Assembly (NCBI GenBank): GCA_029964075.1
Contig: CM057141.1
Coordinates: 15,934,001-15,998,000, forward strand
Reading direction: 5' to 3'
Source: Patiria pectinifera
Lineage: Eukaryota > Echinodermata > Asteroidea > Valvatida > Asterinidae
DNA: 64,000 nt
Within the stretch, counting starts at the first letter, position 1. Every line of letters begins with the position of its first letter. Shown one piece after another: positions 62,039 to 64,000 of the stretch. A model generated the notes under the pieces. That model saw nothing but the letters and a program-made list of their open reading frames with translations. It ran no database searches and was not told the origin of the DNA. The translations under genes and the position numbers were made by a program.

Positions 62039-64000
62039 CTAGAAATGTGTTTGTGGACAAACACAAGCTGTATCGACTGTTACATTATTTGACAAGGACA
62101 TGAGATTATGACGACTATTAGTGCCTGCAAAATTTAAACCGAATCGGACGAATAGTTGCGGAGATAAAGGGCTTTAAAAGATGCAAGGTTAGGGCGCCCT
62201 CACATGACTACTACAGAAGTGATACTGTCGCCACCGATATTTTCACATAAACACTTCCCAATATGAGGGCATTCAAAGTTTCAACGCAATGGGACCCATG
62301 CTTACAAAGATATAGGGCTGCAAATGATGCTATGTTAGGGCGCCCTCACATGACGACCGATGACGTCACCTTGACTTAACCTATATTCTGGTGTATAACG
62401 GATTCAAGTTTGTGTGAATGCAAAGCTTCAACCAAATCGGATGCATACTCGTGTGGATATGGAAATTATGTAAGGGCGCCCTCACATGACAGCTAATGAC
62501 GTCGCGATGACGTCACCTATATTGCCACACGAAACACACCCCAATGTAAGGGCATGCAAAGTTTCAACGCAATCGGACCCATACTTGCAAAGTTACAGGG
62601 CTGCAACAAATGCAAAGTTAGGGTGCCCTCACATGACACCTGATGACGTCAACATGACGAAAACCTTATAGGACCATCTGCTGTTGGTGATATGCGTGTC
62701 TGCCAAGTCACAAGTCAATCAGATCTATGAAAGTGCCAAAATGTACTGATTGAAGGAAAACGTGTACAAAACCTATGGAGTAAAAATGCACCTTTAATGT
62801 TACGTAACCTGACACTTGATGAATGGCGAATTTCTTCTAGGACCATCTGTGGATGGTGGTCTTATACATGTAGTAGATCAAATTTACGAAAGGGCCAAAG
62901 TGGAGCGTTTTAAAACGTGTACAAAACCTATGGGGAAATAATGCATCTTTAATGTGATGTAACCTGACACCTCATGACGCCACGATGACGAATTTCTTCT
63001 AGGACCATCTATGGGTAGTGGTCTAATTGTGTACCAAGTATATAGTCGATCAAATTTACGAAAGGGCCAAAGTGGAGAGCGTTTTAAAAAGTGTACAAAA
63101 CCTATGGGGAAAATGTGCATCTTTAATGTGAAGTAACGTGACACCTGATGACGTCACGATCACGAATTTCTTCAAGGACCATCTGTTGGTGATGGTTTAG
63201 GTGTGTTCCAAGTGTAACGTCGATCGGATTTACGAAAGTGCCAAAATGGAGCGTTTTAAAACGTGTACAAAACATATAGGGGAAAATGCATCTTTAATGT
63301 GACGTAACCCGACACCTGATGACGTCACGGTCACGAATTTCTTCTAGGACCATCTGTGGGTGGTGGTCTAAATATGGATTAAGTCTGAGGTCGATCTGAT
63401 TTACGAAGAGGCCAAAGTGGAGTGTTTTAAAACGTGTACAAAACATATGGGGGAAAATGCATCTTTAATATGACGTAACCCGACACCTGATGACGTCACG
63501 GTCACGAATTTCTTCTAGGACCATCTGTGGGTGGTGGTCTAAGTATGTACCAAGTCTGAAATCGATCGGATTTTAAAAAGTGGCAAAGTGGACTGCCAGA
63601 AGAAACGTGTGTTAAACCTATGGAGAAAAAGTCTGAAAAAGGAGAAAAACAAAAAAAGAAACTAGAAATGTGTTTGTGGACAAACACAAGCTGTTTCGGA
63701 TATTTGAAATACTCTGAACACGGGATGAACAATCAGTGACGTCACTATAAATGGCATCTACATAAACAGCACATTATAATATGTACATGTCAAGTTACAA
63801 CCAAATCGAACATTTTAGTTATGTAGATATAGACCAATAAAAGAATAAAATGCCCCTTTAAGGGACTTCACATGACATTTGATGATGATGTCACTTCAAT
63901 TTCCATCTATAACACACCCATGTGAATTTGCATATCAAGTTTTAACCCCATCAGCCTTGTGCTTCCGAAGGTCAGTTTGAAGAAAAACGTGTACAAAACC
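62039..64000. repeat. Satellite-like block of 140-175-bp diverged tandem repeats rich in TGACGTCA
   Basis: Between 62180 and 62660 four units share GGGCGCCCTCACATGAC and TGATGACGTCA spaced about 140 bp. Between 62750 and 63610 about five units share ACGTGTACAAAACCTATGG, GACACCTGATGACGTCACG, CACGAATTTCTTCTAGGACC and GTGGTCTAA with a period near 175 bp. The phrase ACTAGAAATGTGTTTGTGGA starts the block at 62039 and recurs at 63660, so a larger unit is repeated too. The right edge runs off the window. Confidence 0.85.

Overview
The window looks like a piece of chromosome from a marine invertebrate deuterostome, most likely an echinoderm, with cephalochordate or hemichordate as alternatives. The reasons are one intron-rich gene with vertebrate-style GT-AG splicing, introns of about 0.1 to 7 kb, many short palindromic DNA elements, tRNA-derived SINEs, decayed non-LTR retrotransposons and frequent ACATGTACATGT tracts. 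The organism is inferred, not proven.

One protein-coding gene fills the minus strand from the start codon at 57683 to the left edge of the window. I joined 35 coding exons by hand (260..57683). Every one is read in phase 0, with AG before it and GT after it on the minus strand. Together they give 1,613 codons with no stop, so the 3' end probably lies beyond base 1. The protein has a Ser/Ala/Gly-rich head of about 75 residues and then continuous charged alpha-helical coiled coil. I could not assign it to a named family; it resembles large cytoskeletal, centrosomal or golgin-type coiled-coil proteins. Its exon structure is striking. Exon lengths cluster on 28, 56 and 84 codons, on 21, 49 and 77, and on 25, 53 and 81. 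Many exons carry a recognisable 28-residue module that starts with a hydrophobic residue then x-x-R-D/E and ends in E.

The introns and the region right of 57.7 kb are filled with mobile DNA. There are at least five copies of a TTAA-flanked palindromic MITE (about 520 bp), four copies of a 350-bp element with AATTCGGGCGATTCAC ends, four copies of a second 500-bp family, several smaller inverted-repeat families, about nine tRNA-related SINE copies, and five reverse-transcriptase remnants. Tandem repeats include an 11/12-bp minisatellite with a 138-bp higher-order period, a 32-bp minisatellite, a CCAG array that has captured copies of part of exon 20, and a satellite-like block at 62.0-64.0 kb rich in TGACGTCA.

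Region by region: 0-15 kb holds exons 35 to 25. A repeat-filled intron of 6.5 kb (14.7-21.2 kb) contains one unexplained coding-like ORF. 21-42 kb holds exons 24 to 6. Two large repeat-rich introns (41.5-48.2 and 48.4-54.1 kb) flank exon 5. 54-57.7 kb holds exons 4 to 1. 57.7-64 kb is intergenic, with decayed retrotransposons and tandem repeats. No CRISPR array, operon or prokaryotic signal is present.
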